The notes under the pieces were generated by a model. The model was given only the letters and a program-made list of their open reading frames with translations, was not told the DNA's origin and ran no database searches. A DNA stretch of 64,000 nt, from the NCBI GenBank assembly GCA_964017195.1, contig OZ024895.1, positions 13,552,534-13,616,533 of the forward strand, in the 5' to 3' direction. Position 1 is the first letter of the stretch; each line of letters opens with the position of its first letter. The DNA comes from Siderastrea radians (Eukaryota > Cnidaria > Anthozoa > Scleractinia > Rhizangiidae). Shown here one piece after another: positions 39,807-51,736 of this stretch. Made by a program: the position numbers and the translations under genes.

Positions 39807-41549
39807 TTGACCTCGGCTATTTCCACAGATTTATCCCTCACGGACCCTCATCGTACGAATCCCCAGTTATCTGTTGATGACTTTGCCACCACAGCAGTGG
39901 TTCAACATCTTTTGGCTTCAAAATCAGAGTCTCCTAACGCTTTCGGAGCTCGTCTACCGGTGATAACTCAGCTGAACATTCCCACCTGGGAGTTTTATTT
40001 ACAAAACTACCACGATGCTCACGTCGTAGATTTTCTGCGCTTTGGCTGGCCGGTGAGTTACACCGCCGAGAATCTTCCCACTTCTTCGTCATGTAATCAT
40101 CCCTCCGCGGTTGATTTTGCCGACCATGTGGAACACTACATCAACACCGAACTCGGCTATCATGCTATTACTGGTCCTTTTAGTGTCAATCCTTTACATC
40201 AGCCTTTAGTCTACTCGCCATTACAAACTGTGCCTAAGCGGGGCTCTAATCAACGACGCGTCGTGATGGACTTGAGTTATCCACCGCGATCATCCGTAAA
40301 TTGCGGAGTTGTCGCCTCAAGTTATCTCAACGAGCCCTACAAACTTAGACTGCCCGGCATCGATCGTTTATGTCAGTTTATTCTTCAACACGGTCGTGGT
40401 TGCCTACTCTATAAAAAGGATTTACGACGAGCTTACAGACAACTCCCTATCGATCCAAAAGATTATCATCTGCTAGGTTTTATGTTTCAGGATCGTCTGT
40501 ATTTCGATACTCGTTGCCCGTTTGGCTTACGAACCAGCGCTATGATCTGTCAAAGAACTACCTCAGCTGTTATTTACATTTTTACGCAACGTGGTTACAC
40601 AGCGGATGTTTATTTGGACGATTTCTACGGCGCCGAAAGCCCCGATAAAGCATTCAACGCTTTTCACGAGCTCCAGTCTTTACTTGATTGACTAGGCTTG
40701 CAAGCTTCGCCGGAAAAAGACTGTCCACCAGCCACGACCATGATTTGCCTCGGTATTGAAGTTGACACCAACACTTTTTGTCTTCGTGTGCCGCGTGATC
40801 GTCTCGACGATTTGTTACTCGAACTAAAACACTGGAAAGCTCGAACATCTTATCGTCTTAAAGAATTGCAATCTCTCCTTGGAAAACTGTCTTTTGTCAC
40901 AGCATGTGTCAAATCCGGTCGGATTTTCATGTCCCGGTTGCTCAACAATTTGCGTACTTTTCCATCTTCACGACGCACCGCGGCGGTTTCACAAGACATG
41001 AGATTAGACCTCGACTGGTGGCTCACCTTTCTTCCTCTTTTTAACGGAGTTTCTTTCATCAAGTCAGAAGTATGGTCTTTTCATGACTTTCATTTTGCCA
41101 TCGACGCTTGTCTTAATGGCGGCGGGGCCACATGTCAGGATCAATGTTTCTCCATAGTTTTCCCTCCGAACCTTGTCCAGGAAGCGGCGCATATCACCGC
41201 TTTAGAGTTGTTTGTCGTGGTCGTCGCGATCCGAGCTTGGGCTCCTCTTCTCGCTCACCACCGCTTTATAGTATCCTGTGACAACGAAGCGGCAGTCACC
41301 GTCATTAACTCTGGCATCACGTGCGATCCTTTCATGCAACGTTGTTTGCGCCAGCTTTGGTTCACCGCCTCCTTACACGACTTTGAGATTCGCGCATCGT
41401 TTGTTCCAGGCGACCACAACTTCTTACCTGACGCTTTGAGCAGATGGCATCTTCATCCGAAGCATCAACGTGACTTTAATTTTTATTGTCGCGAGTTAGC
41501 ACTTAAGTACACTTTTATTGATGTGCCTGAACAACTTCAGGTATCGTAG
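39807..41549 (+). pseudogene. RT-RNase H of YR2 with one internal TGA
   Basis: The frame runs 39,807-41,549 with a single TGA at 40,689-40,691. RT motifs: VPKRGSNQRRVVMDLS, LLYKKDLRRAYRQLPID (motif A), CPFGLRTSAMICQRTT (motif B) and VYLDDFYGA (catalytic box, LDD). After the stop, RT thumb-like KELQSLLGKLSFV is followed by RNase H: FAIDACLNGGGA, HITALELFVVVVA, VSCDNEAAVTVINSG and FVPGDHNFLPDALSR, which hold the expected D-E-D-D residues. With only one stop this copy is young or recently silenced. Readthrough is not excluded. Confidence 0.8.
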
Positions 41550-41652
41550 TTGTTTTTTTTTGTAGCTTAGATGGTAATTATTATTTTCTGTTATTTTAGG
41601 CAATTACCCCAGGATCGTAGTAATTGATCAGCTCAGAGATCATCTAACATCA

Positions 41653-42566
41653 TTGGCCTTCGCGGAATCCACCAAGAAGAACATGCAGTCTCATCTTAAT
41701 GCTTATCTTAGTTTTTGCAATAATTTCAATTTTCGCTCATTTCCTTTGGACGCTATAGTGGTTTCACGTTACGTCGCTTATCTTGCTCATGTTGGTCGCC
41801 GTTTTGGCACTATCCAAAACCACATTTCTAGTCTTAAACATTTCCATCAAGTTTACGGTTTCCATTTGGGTTGGGAACAGCATTATTTTTTTCGGCTTAT
41901 TATTAAGGGCGCTAAGCGTTATCTCGGCATGCAGTCAAATAGGAAACATGCGATCACGCCGCTCATGTTGCACCGCATGGCATTTTTCTTTGATTTACGC
42001 ATCCCATTACACGCTGCTATGTGGGCACTTTTCCTTGTAGCCTTCTTCCCTTTTCTGCGCAAGTCCAATTTAGTGGTGGAAAACATGCGCAGCGTTCCAT
42101 CGCTCAAGGTTCTACGTCGCAGTAGCCTTATTCTAAACGAGCACACCGCATATTTGCGCATTCTTGAAACCAAAACAATCCAGTTTGCGCAGCGTTCTCT
42201 TAATATTCCATTGCCAGTTATTCCCGGCTCCATGCTGTGTCCAGTGGCCGCTTTCCATAACCATCTCAAGTTGAACCAGGTGCCTGCCAGCGCACCACTT
42301 TTTTCAGTTCGCGCCAGCGGTTCGGAGTTGTTTCAGGCCGTTACGTATTCACAGTTTTTCGCGTTTTCTCGAAAGGCTTTCTCCTCATAGCTTTCGGCGC
42401 GGGGGGGGCTTCTTTCGCTTTTGATTGCGGTCTTCCCGCAGAACTAATTAAATTACAAGGGGACTGCCGCAGTGACGCTTATCTAGTTTATCTTGAAATG
42501 ACGGACCATCAGAAACGAGCTGCTGTCGCCGTTATGGCTAACACTTTAAAGCAAAACGGTCTTTAG
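41653..42566 (+). pseudogene. Tyrosine recombinase of YR2 (3' frameshifts)
   Basis: 41,653-42,390 encodes a SAM-like N-terminal domain (STKKNMQSHLNAYLSFCNNF, VSRYVAYLAHVGRRFGTIQNH) and the catalytic start (FFPFLRKSNLV, first Arg). The last part lies in another frame: SFRRGG at about 42,390, then after an 8-G run (about 42,402-42,409) ASFAFDCGLPAELIKLQGD and AYLVYLEMTDHQKRA, with the Tyr region. The HSFRRGG box is damaged and a Trp after LQGD is Cys. No start ATG matches the N-terminus, so a splice or a longer protein is likely. Confidence 0.7.
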
Positions 42567-42567
42567 G

Positions 42568-42846
42568 TAGCATTTTACATACCCATTTTTATTAACCTCT
42601 TTTTTACCAGTTATCTCCTTCTATTCTTTTTTATTGATCTTTATTTTCTTACAATTTTCTTAAACACAGACTATTTCGTTTGGGTTTGGGTGTCGGAGTT
42701 TTATTGTTTACGGCTGTAACTCGTCTCGGTTTTTGTATTCTCGATCAGTGTAACAATAAAGCTCCAAATTTATTCCCAAACTCTGGTTGTCTGTGTTTGA
42801 ATGTAAACAATTTAAATTTTACTCTAAGAAGGTCAAAAAGGTCGAA
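42568..42846. other. Spacer between YR2 and the THAP gene
   Basis: T-rich 3' region of YR2 (42,570-42,670) and possible upstream THAP sequence. No supported gene. Confidence 0.3.
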
Positions 42847-44624
42847 ATGGTTCAGTGCTTCTTTGGCTTCCCGAGCAAGGAAAAGAAGAACGAAGAATAC
42901 AGATGATGGATTCAATTGCTAAGGTTTGTATATTTTTTTGCTCATAAATACTGTAATAGCATAAAACTGAATTCTAGTGTTTGTACACGTAAAGCTTCTG
43001 CGAAACAATTCACAACAAATCGAGTTCAGGTGTCTTCGATGTCGATCCGTGCATTGTTTTGGTTTTGCAATATCCGTGGATTAAGCCTTCTCCTACATTA
43101 TATAAGTTTAACTTGTCCGAACCAAACAATCATCAAATGTCTTCATTCGAAGAAAGTAAGAAAGTGGATCATTCGCGGCCTGATTTTGTGTGATGATGTG
43201 GTTTCGCAGTATGTGCAATCTCGCAGTGGGCGTGTTTATAGTAAAATCACATGGCTTTCTTTAGCGTTTCAAGATCGAGTTCTAGCATACGTTTTGCCCT
43301 TTATTTTAACATTTTTAATTGAATTACTTAGTCGAGAAATAGGCTTGAGTGATTTTCTTCTTTCATATATCTCTCGGAAAACAGGAAGAAAGACAGAGCC
43401 AAGTCAATACTCAAGAGTGTGCAGCTGCCATTTCAGGGATGGTAGTAAATCTTTTGGACCAGAGATTTGTGGAGAAATGAACGTCAAGACAAAATTTTCC
43501 CAGCTGAAGGAGGACCACCAAAGAAAAAGAAGAAAATAGTAGCAAAGAAGGAGACATTGCAAGAGATGGTGGAGGCAATGATTAAAGGAAAGGAGCAACA
43601 GCAAAATGAAAACCCCAAGGATACAAAGAAATCCAGCACAAAGGAAATTGTTCTGGAGGCAGAGTTAGATCAAGTAAAGAAAGAACTTGCAGATGTACAG
43701 GCCAGAGAAAATTACTGGAAGAAAAGCTATATTATTTCACGATTGACTGCAGAGGTTATAAGAATGGAAACGGGGCTTCCAACTAGAGAGGGTTTTGATA
43801 TTGTAGTAAATCATGCATTAAGATTCAAGGATTCCATCACTCACTTTTCTGGTTGGAAAGTGGAATCAGTCACTTTTGAAGATCAAATTTTTATGACTCT
43901 AATGAAGATAAGGCGAAGCTACACCAACCTTCACCTTGCACAGTAAATTCAGTTGCAGTGTTGGAACAATAGCAAATATTTTAACTACTTTTATTCATGT
44001 TTTGCATCCTATTTTATTTCAAGATACATGTATCATGACATCTGTCTCCCCTATAGATAAAAATAAGCTATTTGCACCATCTTCATTTTCTCAGTTTACT
44101 TCATGTAGAATGGTTATTGACTGTACTGATATTGAAGTTGCAGCCCCTAGCTTAGTGAGTCAACAAAATGCTACATATCCAGGCTACAGGAGTATGAATT
44201 CGTTCAAAGGCCATTGTAGGAGTGGCACCAAATGCAGTTAACACTTATGTAAGCAAGTTGTACCCTGGTGCAATTTCTGATAAGGATTGTACAGCAGTCG
44301 GGATTATTGAATCATTTTGTGCCTGGGGATATGATTATGGCGGACAAGAGTTTTCTAATTCAAGATATTCTGCCAAATAGTGTTTCTCTTAACATACCAC
44401 CCTTTATGAATAATGTGTATTTAAAGAAAGTGAGGCAAAAGCCAGAAAATCGATTGCCAGAGCAAGGATCCATGTAGAGAGGGCAAACGCTAGGTTCCCT
44501 ACTACCTACAATTCCCTACTACCTACGCTGTGAGGCAGACATTCTTTTTCAACTGTGTGCCGCTCTTGTAAATTTGCAGTTTCCACTCATCAAGGAAGGG
44601 TGTGAAACAACAGACTTTGAGTGA
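42847..44624 (+). pseudogene. THAP-domain DDE transposase (decayed)
   Basis: THAP pieces: FFGFPSKEKKNEEYR, then TGA where an Arg codon (CGA) fits the family, then WIQLL at 42,847-42,918; after a probable intron, SQYSRVCSCHFRDGSKSFGPE (43,400-43,465), the C-x2-H end of the THAP zinc finger. 43,467-43,946 is a basic, coiled-coil linker (ELDQVKKELADVQ). The transposase core follows in shifting frames: GTIANILTTFIHVLHP, VIDCTDIEVAAPS (first Asp), PGDMIMADKSFLIQD (second Asp) and RIHVERANARF (Glu, about 44,470-44,500). THAP binds the element ends and the DDE core cuts them. The upstream CxxC of THAP is missing, and at least one stop and two frameshifts are present. Confidence 0.7.
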
Positions 44625-45240
44625 TTTAAATAATTTAGTTAAATATCTGTATTGATTATTCCTTAATAAAAGTTAACTGTTACCAAGAAGAAATTTGATT
44701 TGCTGGTTACATTTACTAAATGTTATTGATTCCTGTGATTACAGTTTAAAAACAAGAATTAAGAATTAAACTTTTCTAAAATTATGAGCATCATGTCACC
44801 CGTCACCGGTGTCGAAGTATCCCTGACAGTGTCAATTAGGGAGTCCTCCCTGGTTTCTTTATCAGAAACTAGTTATTCCATTTTGCTTTCCTTAGTGTCT
44901 ATTGGTCCATAACGAGAGGTTGTGAATCGGCAATCCACTGGATGATATTTTTGATTGATCTCAGCCCACTCTACAACTACTGGTTACTACCTGGCTCATG
45001 GGGTAAACCCCTGGTAGGGGCACTTGGGTGGGCTAATGCCACTGAGGCCTTCCATCCCTGACCCTTTTCAAGACAAAAATATATTCATTTTACAACAAGT
45101 ACAACTCCAAGTAATGGTAACACCAGGTCCAACAATACCAGTCTCAGATTACCATAGCCCCCACCCCCCCCCCCACCCCAAAATAAAGCCCACTATTATG
45201 TCGATTACTCAGATTGAAAATCTTGAAAAGATCAATTGCA
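44625..45240. other. Spacer between the convergent transposase and YqaJ genes
   Basis: No supported gene. AATAAA at about 44,665 fits the 3' end of the transposase. A C-run lies at 45,161-45,178. The plus frame 45,024-45,347 is a shadow of YqaJ. Confidence 0.35.
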
Positions 45241-46187
45241 CTACAATTTTCCTTCCACTATTTTTGGGAAAATGTGTTCGAGGTAAAATTGTGTTAAGCG
45301 TGGGATGTTGGCCGCCCAATTTTCTTCCCTTTCTATTCTTAGAATAGCTACATCCTTTGTAGTCCATACAACAAAATAAGAAAACTTCCTGTGTGTGAAG
45401 TACATTTCTCCTTGGACCTGATGCCAATAAACATGGTGTTTCCTCAATGCATACTGTCCACTTTCAGTTTTCTCAAGGCAAAATGTTTCTGATTTGGCTG
45501 CCTCTTCGCTGGTGAGGTTTCGTTCAGTGTATGGACACTTGACCTCAAGAACAGTTTCATGGTCAACAAAAAATTCCACCCGGAGAAGCACCAAGGATTC
45601 CAGAGGGATGAAACCAGATCCCAGTATCTTTCACTGTTTTTCCTGTTCGCAGCGTTTTAACTCCCCATTGTACGGCTTTTACCCTGGATAAATCATATTC
45701 TCCAAGGAGACATCTTAGGAGTGAAGGGGTTTCTCCTTTTTTGCCTTGAGGACAGAACCGAAGTCACCCAAACAAACACATTAAGCACGGTGAAGTTAGC
45801 TTTCAAGTTTCGGCACGTAACGACTCGAGCGCTACTAAATATGAATGTATCTACAACGCTATCACGCTAAAAAGAAAATCTTCATATTTAATTAAAAAGT
45901 TCTTTATTATCTGTAGTTCTTATACAGAATCAAATAATTTAACTAGGCGAAAACACGCCGTGACAAATTAGTGACTTAAACCAACTTTAAAGCTTTCGTT
46001 CAGCTTTACTCACCGTGACTTTATAAACCTTCTTTTTCATGCTTGCATGTACTTCTCCACGTAAAACGCCCTGTTGGTAAGTAAATGCCTCTACATGTTC
46101 TGATTTGTAATGTTTTTCTCCTTTTTTGATGGATTTCGTTTCTTCTGAGAAGAAAGAAAGCAGCGAAGCGATAGAAAGCGACGCCAT
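45241..46187 (-). pseudogene. YqaJ-type exonuclease gene with a missing middle
   Basis: First exon 46,016-46,187: MASLSIASLLSFFSEE, then HYKSEHVEAFTYQQGVLRGE, HASMKKKVYKVT, with the donor ACG|GTGAGT. Last exon 45,241-45,594: VLEVKCPYTERNL (the E-x-K nuclease motif), YWHQVQGEMYFT and FVVWTTKDVAILRIERE, the YqaJ/lambda-exonuclease-like core. The SWIM finger and N-terminal half of the nuclease that I would expect between them were not found in 45,595-46,015, so the gene looks deleted internally. YqaJ enzymes process DNA ends during recombination. The start codon lies about 70 nt inside the right TIR. Confidence 0.65.
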
Positions 46188-46820
46188 TTTGAATGGAATG
46201 CGCTTTTGTTTAGAACAGAAAATTTTGCTGTCATGACAACGTGACGTAATGGCTTTAGAACTCTATAGCCGCCTCGTTCGGCGCAATCATGAGATAATAT
46301 TATTCTTATGACAACACTTTAATATAATTACTATTCTTACGATAGCAAACGCCTGCATTTCTACGGAGAATCAAGGGCAATACAGACAGGGTGTATGGGT
46401 CGGTGTATGGCGTTACTGAATAAGCCCGAAGTCGATTGACGAACGAACCCAAAGATCGGGAATGACGTCACGTCATTTTGGAATATGGAGATGAGTGCTG
46501 ACCCTCGACAACGCTCAACATTTGCTGAATGAATTTTTACTAGCCGTCGCATTTCATGTCCTCAGATAACACTTTTCCCGAATTTTCCCTTAAGATAATG
46601 TTTATAACCAGTATAAGACGATATTTTAATTCAGGAGACGGCATTATTTTAGGATATGTGATGATTGCGAGTTGAAATTCATTTGTTCCATGTTCAACAT
46701 TACACTGTTTTGTGGTCAGCTTGCGGTCAACAAACTTTTGGTGACGTGATTACTATTTTTGAAACCGCAGAGTGAAATCAACGGTCCGTGAATCGACGCA
46801 AAATTCAAGCCATTTGAAAG

Positions 46821-47354
46821 GACGTCTGGCATCAATAGTAGCTACTTGTATTTTTAATAGACCTCGATAGCTTTCTCGCGTCAAGCAAATAGTACAATAA
46901 CTAAGGCTTGACATTTAAAAGCAATTCTCTGTAAGAATCAAACAAAGGGGGAAATGAAAAATTTTGAACCCCCACTCAAATTTGCATGCAACTAGATATC
47001 CATGGGGGATGTTCGAAAATGGCCATTATTGAGGTCATAACTAAATTGTTGCCATGGTAATAGCGAATGTTTGTTGACGCCCAAGAACCAATTTTGAACT
47101 AAAAAACTGTTGTAAAACTGCAAAATTTAAGGCGTTATTTCTCAAGTTTATAAAACACAACAACTCGAGACTTGGAACAAATGTAAAACCACTATTGCAG
47201 TTTCTTTGCATGTATATGGCTTTCATTACATTTATCGTGAACAAAATAAATGGCGAATTAACTACACCTTGTCTCGACCATTTTAATTCGTGAGTAAAAC
47301 AAGCAGTACATTTCTTTTAATATCTCCAAAAGTACATCAGTTCTAGAATTGAAA
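46821..47354. other. Non-coding intron stretch
   Basis: No supported gene or clear repeat. AT-rich. Confidence 0.35.
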
Positions 47355-48090
47355 CTACATGGATAGCTTACAACAGACATTGTAGTTACTAATTCTGTAA
47401 AATCCTCCGCGGTGCGGGCTTATTTTTGTTAAAACATTGTAGTACCTCCATTTTCTTATGGCATAACTAGCACCTAAGTTGCTATATGGCGGGCCATCGC
47501 CAGCATATTGATAATTGTACACCACGCATTGTTGGTTAACTAAGGGCGGTTGGGGCTCACGCATCTTAAGGTCTTCACCAATTTTGCGGCTCCTAAACAC
47601 TGGTTGAAGAGTGTGATCGATTTTCTTGCTCAGGTCGGATAGTTGTTTTTTCACCGCAGCAGCCGACTTTTGATCTTGAAATGGCAGTACTACGCGGTGA
47701 ACAACATTTTCGTTGACGGGTAGTTGAGCTGGCACATCGGGATCTCCAGACATCACTGAGGTAACAAAGTGAGAGATGGTAGAGCTGACGAGGCTCTCAG
47801 GGTACTTGAGGTTCGCAAACATCAACTTAAGGCGATCACATTCAGTTGCGAAAACCTCCCGTGTGGATGACAGGCCGAAAGCACGGTTTACCATGGTCTT
47901 GATGAGCGATTTCTTGTACCTTTTATCAACATGGCTTTGGTGATGGAGCAGTAGGCCAGTATTTGTTGGCTTCCGGTAAACACTGGTTTCCAGTTTGCAG
48001 CCTTCCTTAAGTACTTCCATACCGACAAATGGTAACTTATTGTCGGATGCTAGTTCCATGGTGAAACTTATGGATGGATGGCAGTTGTTA
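47355..48090 (-). pseudogene. Penelope-like element RT fragment (minus)
   Basis: The C-terminal RT part: LPFVGMEVLKEGCKLETSVYRKP, then TGLLLHHQSHVDKRYKKSL, a Penelope-family thumb region. It continues to KMREPQPPLVNQQCVVYNYQ, where the GIY-YIG endonuclease normally starts, but the frame then changes and the endonuclease is lost. It lies head to head with the plus fragment 70 bp away. Confidence 0.75.
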
Positions 48091-48158
48091 AGCGTTGATA
48101 AGAAGGCCTCTGATATTAGTGATATTATATATTTATATATTCTGATATTATATATTTA

Positions 48159-48973
48159 GTGATATTTAGGTTATGTGCTACGGATACCTACAACTATGCC
48201 CTCGCCAAGTGGCTCGATGCGAAGTTGAAGCCGCTGTCAGTCAATCACTACACAACATCAGATACCTTCTCTTTCGCTGAAGAGATTCAAAACCTAGACA
48301 TCGACGACAATGACATATTGGTATCAGCCTATGACGTCACGTCTCTGTTCACGAACGTACCGCTTCAAGAAACCATCGAAATCATCGCTGAAAAGGCGTT
48401 CGTAGACAACTGGTTTAATGAAACACATAACCTAAATATCACTTAACCTGATCTGGTTCAACTGCTAGAAGTAGCAACCAAGAATCAACTGTTTCAGTTC
48501 GATGGCAAGCTTGATGAACAGATCGACGGCGTGGCTATGGGCTCACCTTTGGGACCCCTTATGGCGAACGCATTTCTCTGCTCTATCGAAGAGAAACTGG
48601 AACTAGACAACAAACTGCCAGACTTCTACAGAAGATGCGTGGACGACACGCTCGCTACCATGAAAGATGTACCAGCAGCAGAAGCTTTCTTTCACCTTAA
48701 GATGCGTGAGCCCAAACCGCCCTTAGTTAACAATGCTTGGTGTACAATTATCAATGTGATCTGTGCGATGCAGAGTATGTCGGCTATACTAGCCGGCATT
48801 TACACCAACGTATTGACGAACACCGTTTTTCAGCAATCGGCAAGCATCTCAAGAACGACCACGGCATTAAAACCATCGGCAACCTTAACAGTAACTTTTC
48901 CGTCCTCAAAAAGTGTAACGGAAAACTAGACTGTTTAATTTACGAAATGTTATTTATAAAGAAGAAGAAATAA
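48159..48973 (+). pseudogene. Penelope-like element RT plus GIY-YIG fragment (plus)
   Basis: RT motif A SAYDVTSLFTNVPLQET, a stop at 48,444-48,446, then GVAMGSPLGPLMANAFL and FYRRCVDDTLA (motif C with VDD). An internal deletion then joins the RT to KMREPKPPLVN. In another frame 48,737-48,973 gives CDLCDAEYVGYTSRHLHQR and KHLKNDHG, the GIY-YIG nuclease that Penelope elements use for insertion. Clearly inactive. Confidence 0.75.
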
Positions 48974-50188
48974 ACCAATCTTGAACACGCAATCGGACTC
49001 TATCCGCGCAAAACTATTTATTTACACATACTTACCACGCGCACACACTTAATTCCGCGCCAAATATGTTACTTATTGTTTACTTTTTTAACACCTCACC
49101 CTATATATATTAACTCATTTATATTTTATTTTCTCACTTGAAAATGATGTCATGTAGACATCAACACGTCGTGTTTTTTCGCTCATTTTTATTCTTAAAT
49201 AAAAAACTGTAATAGGAATAAAGAAACTCACTTTAAAACTATGTAGTAACTATGTAGTAACTGTAGTAACTAACTATGTAGTAGGTAGTACATCGGGGTG
49301 TAACCAACTTCATACTTTCACAATCTTCCGCTCTAGAGCTCATGTGCTTCGAAAAGGCGTCGCGTTGTTATGGAGGGGTATGGAGCTTATTCGAGGTTGG
49401 AGCATATTGTTCGAGTAAATAAGGTTTATGACTCAAAGTAAATGGGTATGTGCTACACCAAAGAGTATGGTTTTTTAACACTTTCTGGTCTGGAATAGGT
49501 AAAAATTGTGACCATGTTAGTCTGGTTTGAAATAGGGTAATCTACACTGAGTGTATAAACCTCTTTGGTCTAAAAAAATTAACAGTTGAAATAGGGGAAT
49601 GTAATCATCTTTAGCAAATGAAATCGTACATTTTGTTTTGAACTTAAACAGGATTAGGTTTCGAGCAGTTGGCGGTATCCCTTACCAAATGTAATACTGG
49701 TCGCAATACAGTAGCCTATTTCCTACTTCGATCCAATTATTGCACATTTCTTGTAAGGTGTCTAAGGCTACAGAGGCCAGAATTTAGTTATCGCAGACTC
49801 AGATTAAAATGTAAACACCTTTACCAGGATGATAGACAACCGCCATCCCCCCCCCCCCAAAAAAAAAAACCTTTCTGTGACCACCCGCGTATGAATTAAT
49901 ACCACCTCGCCTTTGAATAACGTAATTATGCTGGCTCTTCTAACGCTTAAACATAAAAATGTCACGAAAAAATCGCTTTCCCAGCTTCCATCTTAAAACT
50001 AGGTACCGTGATTGCTGTCCCACTGAGATTATTGGGTTACTAGGTCTTGAACAGATTCCAGTAAGTCCAAACGATTGTTATGTATTAAGTCTTCGGTGAC
50101 CACTAGTCTTCTTCACGGAAGTAAAATTCCTATTACATGTCAAGGGGAAATCTAACTTGGACACTTAGCAAAAAGACACTCTCCCTGC

Positions 50189-50193
50189 TTACG

Positions 50194-50237
<44 letters not shown>
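50189..50237. repeat. (GA)n microsatellite
   Basis: About 24 uninterrupted GA units. Confidence 0.95.
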
Positions 50238-50241
<4 letters not shown>

Positions 50242-50387
50242 TCAGCGCTCCCAAATGTCTTATTTTCAGTGGTGACCCTCCCTCTGTAGCCCCAGCCCAT
50301 CCCACCAATAATCTGCTTGAACACACTTGAATACACATGCCATGCACATTTATTCTGATTGGTACTTTGACTTCTCGTACCGACTTG

Positions 50388-50545
50388 CGTTACATTTTGC
50401 GTTATTTCATTATGCGTTAGAAAAGTCGTTACATTTTGTGTTGAAAAGTTGTTACATTTTGCTTTGAATACTTTGTTACATTTTGCGTTAGTATTACATT
50501 TTGCGGCGATTCTCATTACAATTTTTAGTTAGTATTTCATTTTGC
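50388..50545. repeat. Degenerate tandem repeat of GTTACATTTTGCG
   Basis: GTTACATTTTG-like units recur at about 50,388, 50,429, 50,450, 50,473, 50,493 and 50,530 with irregular spacing of 20-40 bp. The minus frame through it (NTNAKCNKVFKAKCNN) is a by-product. Confidence 0.6.
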
Positions 50546-51527
50546 GGCGTAACATAAGTTTAATTGCAGTTTAATTGCGCTCAGCAATTCCGACAGAGGT
50601 TGTTTGACCTACCCTTGACGGTCGGTTTGTAGTTGAAAAACGATTTTCTAAACCTCCAAGTTCGTAAGGCTCAAGAATCCTTTTCATTTTACATTGCTCT
50701 GCGCGCTACCGTGAACACCAGACAAAATTTTTTGACGTATTTCTGACAAGTTTGATATTTGATATCCTGAAATTGGCCAATCACAACGCAGATAATCTTG
50801 TAAGTCGGAGAAGTCAAGCGTGAATTGCAAACGCCATTGATTGATCTTGAGCGGCGGTCTGTGGATCGAAAACTATAACAGTCCATTGACGCTTTTCAAG
50901 TTGAAGTCCTTAGGAGTTTTGCAGTGCTACACGCTCGGGTTACAAATGTTTGTAAGTGAACGGCTTACTTTTTTCCGCTTTTGTTCAAGCGTAAAACATG
51001 CCAGTTTGTCAAGACTTTTTCTTTCTTTTTTTTTCTTTTATTGGTTTATTTGCCTGTTTAGCGCCTTTCTTTACTGGTGCACGGTGTCTGTATAACTTTC
51101 CAGGAAAGTGGAAAATATTACCTGGAAAGAGTGTCCGGTTACTAGCCAAATTGATCATCGATTTGGAAAGAAAACGTTAATGGTTATGTTGTAGGTCTCT
51201 CTGGCCAATTTGGTGAACTGAAAATGTCCCAAATGAGGCGTGTATGCAACCCTTCTTTTTTAATTCGTTTCATATTAAAGAAAGGATTGCTTGACGAAAA
51301 AGCTAAATAAGTGTTTGAGTCAGCATAGCAATTCAGGGGTCGTATACGACTCCATTCGGCTGGAGTAGGGAGTAACGGATCGTTGCACCAACGTTCGGGA
51401 AAAAATATGCGAATTGTTTGTGTAATAAAACGATGAAGCTTTGAATTTATCTTTATTGTTTTATAACAATATCCTTTTTGAATTGCTTCTTGGTTTAGCG
51501 GATTTCATGGTCTTCTTCAGTTATAAA

Positions 51528-51645
51528 ATCATGTTATGTTATGTTATCTTTTGTTATGTTATGTTATACTGTTATGTTATGTTCGTCACGTTACGTAGTA
51601 CGTTATATTACGTTATGTTGTTATGTTATGTTATGTTATGTTATG
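51528..51645. repeat. (TATGT)n microsatellite
   Basis: Pentanucleotide TTATG/TATGT units, interrupted around 51,580-51,605, ending about 90 bp before the acceptor of the I-set exon. Confidence 0.9.
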
Positions 51646-51736
51646 AGGTGGCTGTTATACATCTAGTTGAAATTTATTCAATGCAAGTTTCAATGGATTT
51701 TCCCTTTTTAGCATTTTTTTATTATTAAATTTCTAG

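Larger units (their letters stand above)
38793..42567 (+). mobile_element. Second tyrosine-recombinase retrotransposon (YR2), coding part
   Basis: Order gag, RT-RNase H, tyrosine recombinase on the plus strand, all in one frame apart from small lesions. Coordinates cover only the coding region. Termini and repeats were not found by eye, unlike YR1. Its RT and recombinase differ strongly from YR1, so it is another family. Confidence 0.75.
38450..46265. mobile_element. ISL2EU/IS4EU-like DNA transposon (THAP-DDE transposase and YqaJ)
   Basis: Inverted ends of about 60 bp: TAGAGTACTAAAG at 38,450 and CTTTAGAACTCTA at 46,253-46,265, with CGTCACGTTG and CTGTTCTAAACAA shared inside. It holds a THAP plus DDE_Tnp_4-type transposase on plus (42,847-44,624) and a YqaJ exonuclease gene on minus (45,241-46,187). 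I recall that pair as typical of ISL2EU elements. A tyrosine-recombinase retrotransposon is nested in its left part. Confidence 0.65.
30725..46820 (-). mobile_element. MULE-type transposon, swollen by nested insertions
   Basis: Left TIR (30,725-30,880) and right TIR (46,463-46,820, longer because of internal insertion or divergence) share CTTTCAAATGGCTTGAATTT, GCGTCGCTTCATGGACCG, CACTCTGCGGTTT and CCATATTCCAAAATGACGTG in inverted orientation. Inside is a multi-exon MULE transposase with SWIM, Ulp1 and PHD domains (32,320-37,890), followed by a complete nested element (38,450-46,265). No 9-bp target duplication could be confirmed next to the ends. Confidence 0.6.
48974..51736. other. Non-coding intron stretch with simple repeats
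   Basis: No supported gene. It holds TAGTAACTATG repeats (49,244-49,290), C- and A-runs (49,848-49,870), (GA)n, degenerate GTTACATTTTGCG repeats (50,388-50,545) and (TATGT)n just before the Ig exon. Confidence 0.4.

Noticed and set aside
45024..45347. Plus-strand 107-codon frame
   Set aside because: Antisense to the YqaJ core and Pro-rich from a C-run; no motif.
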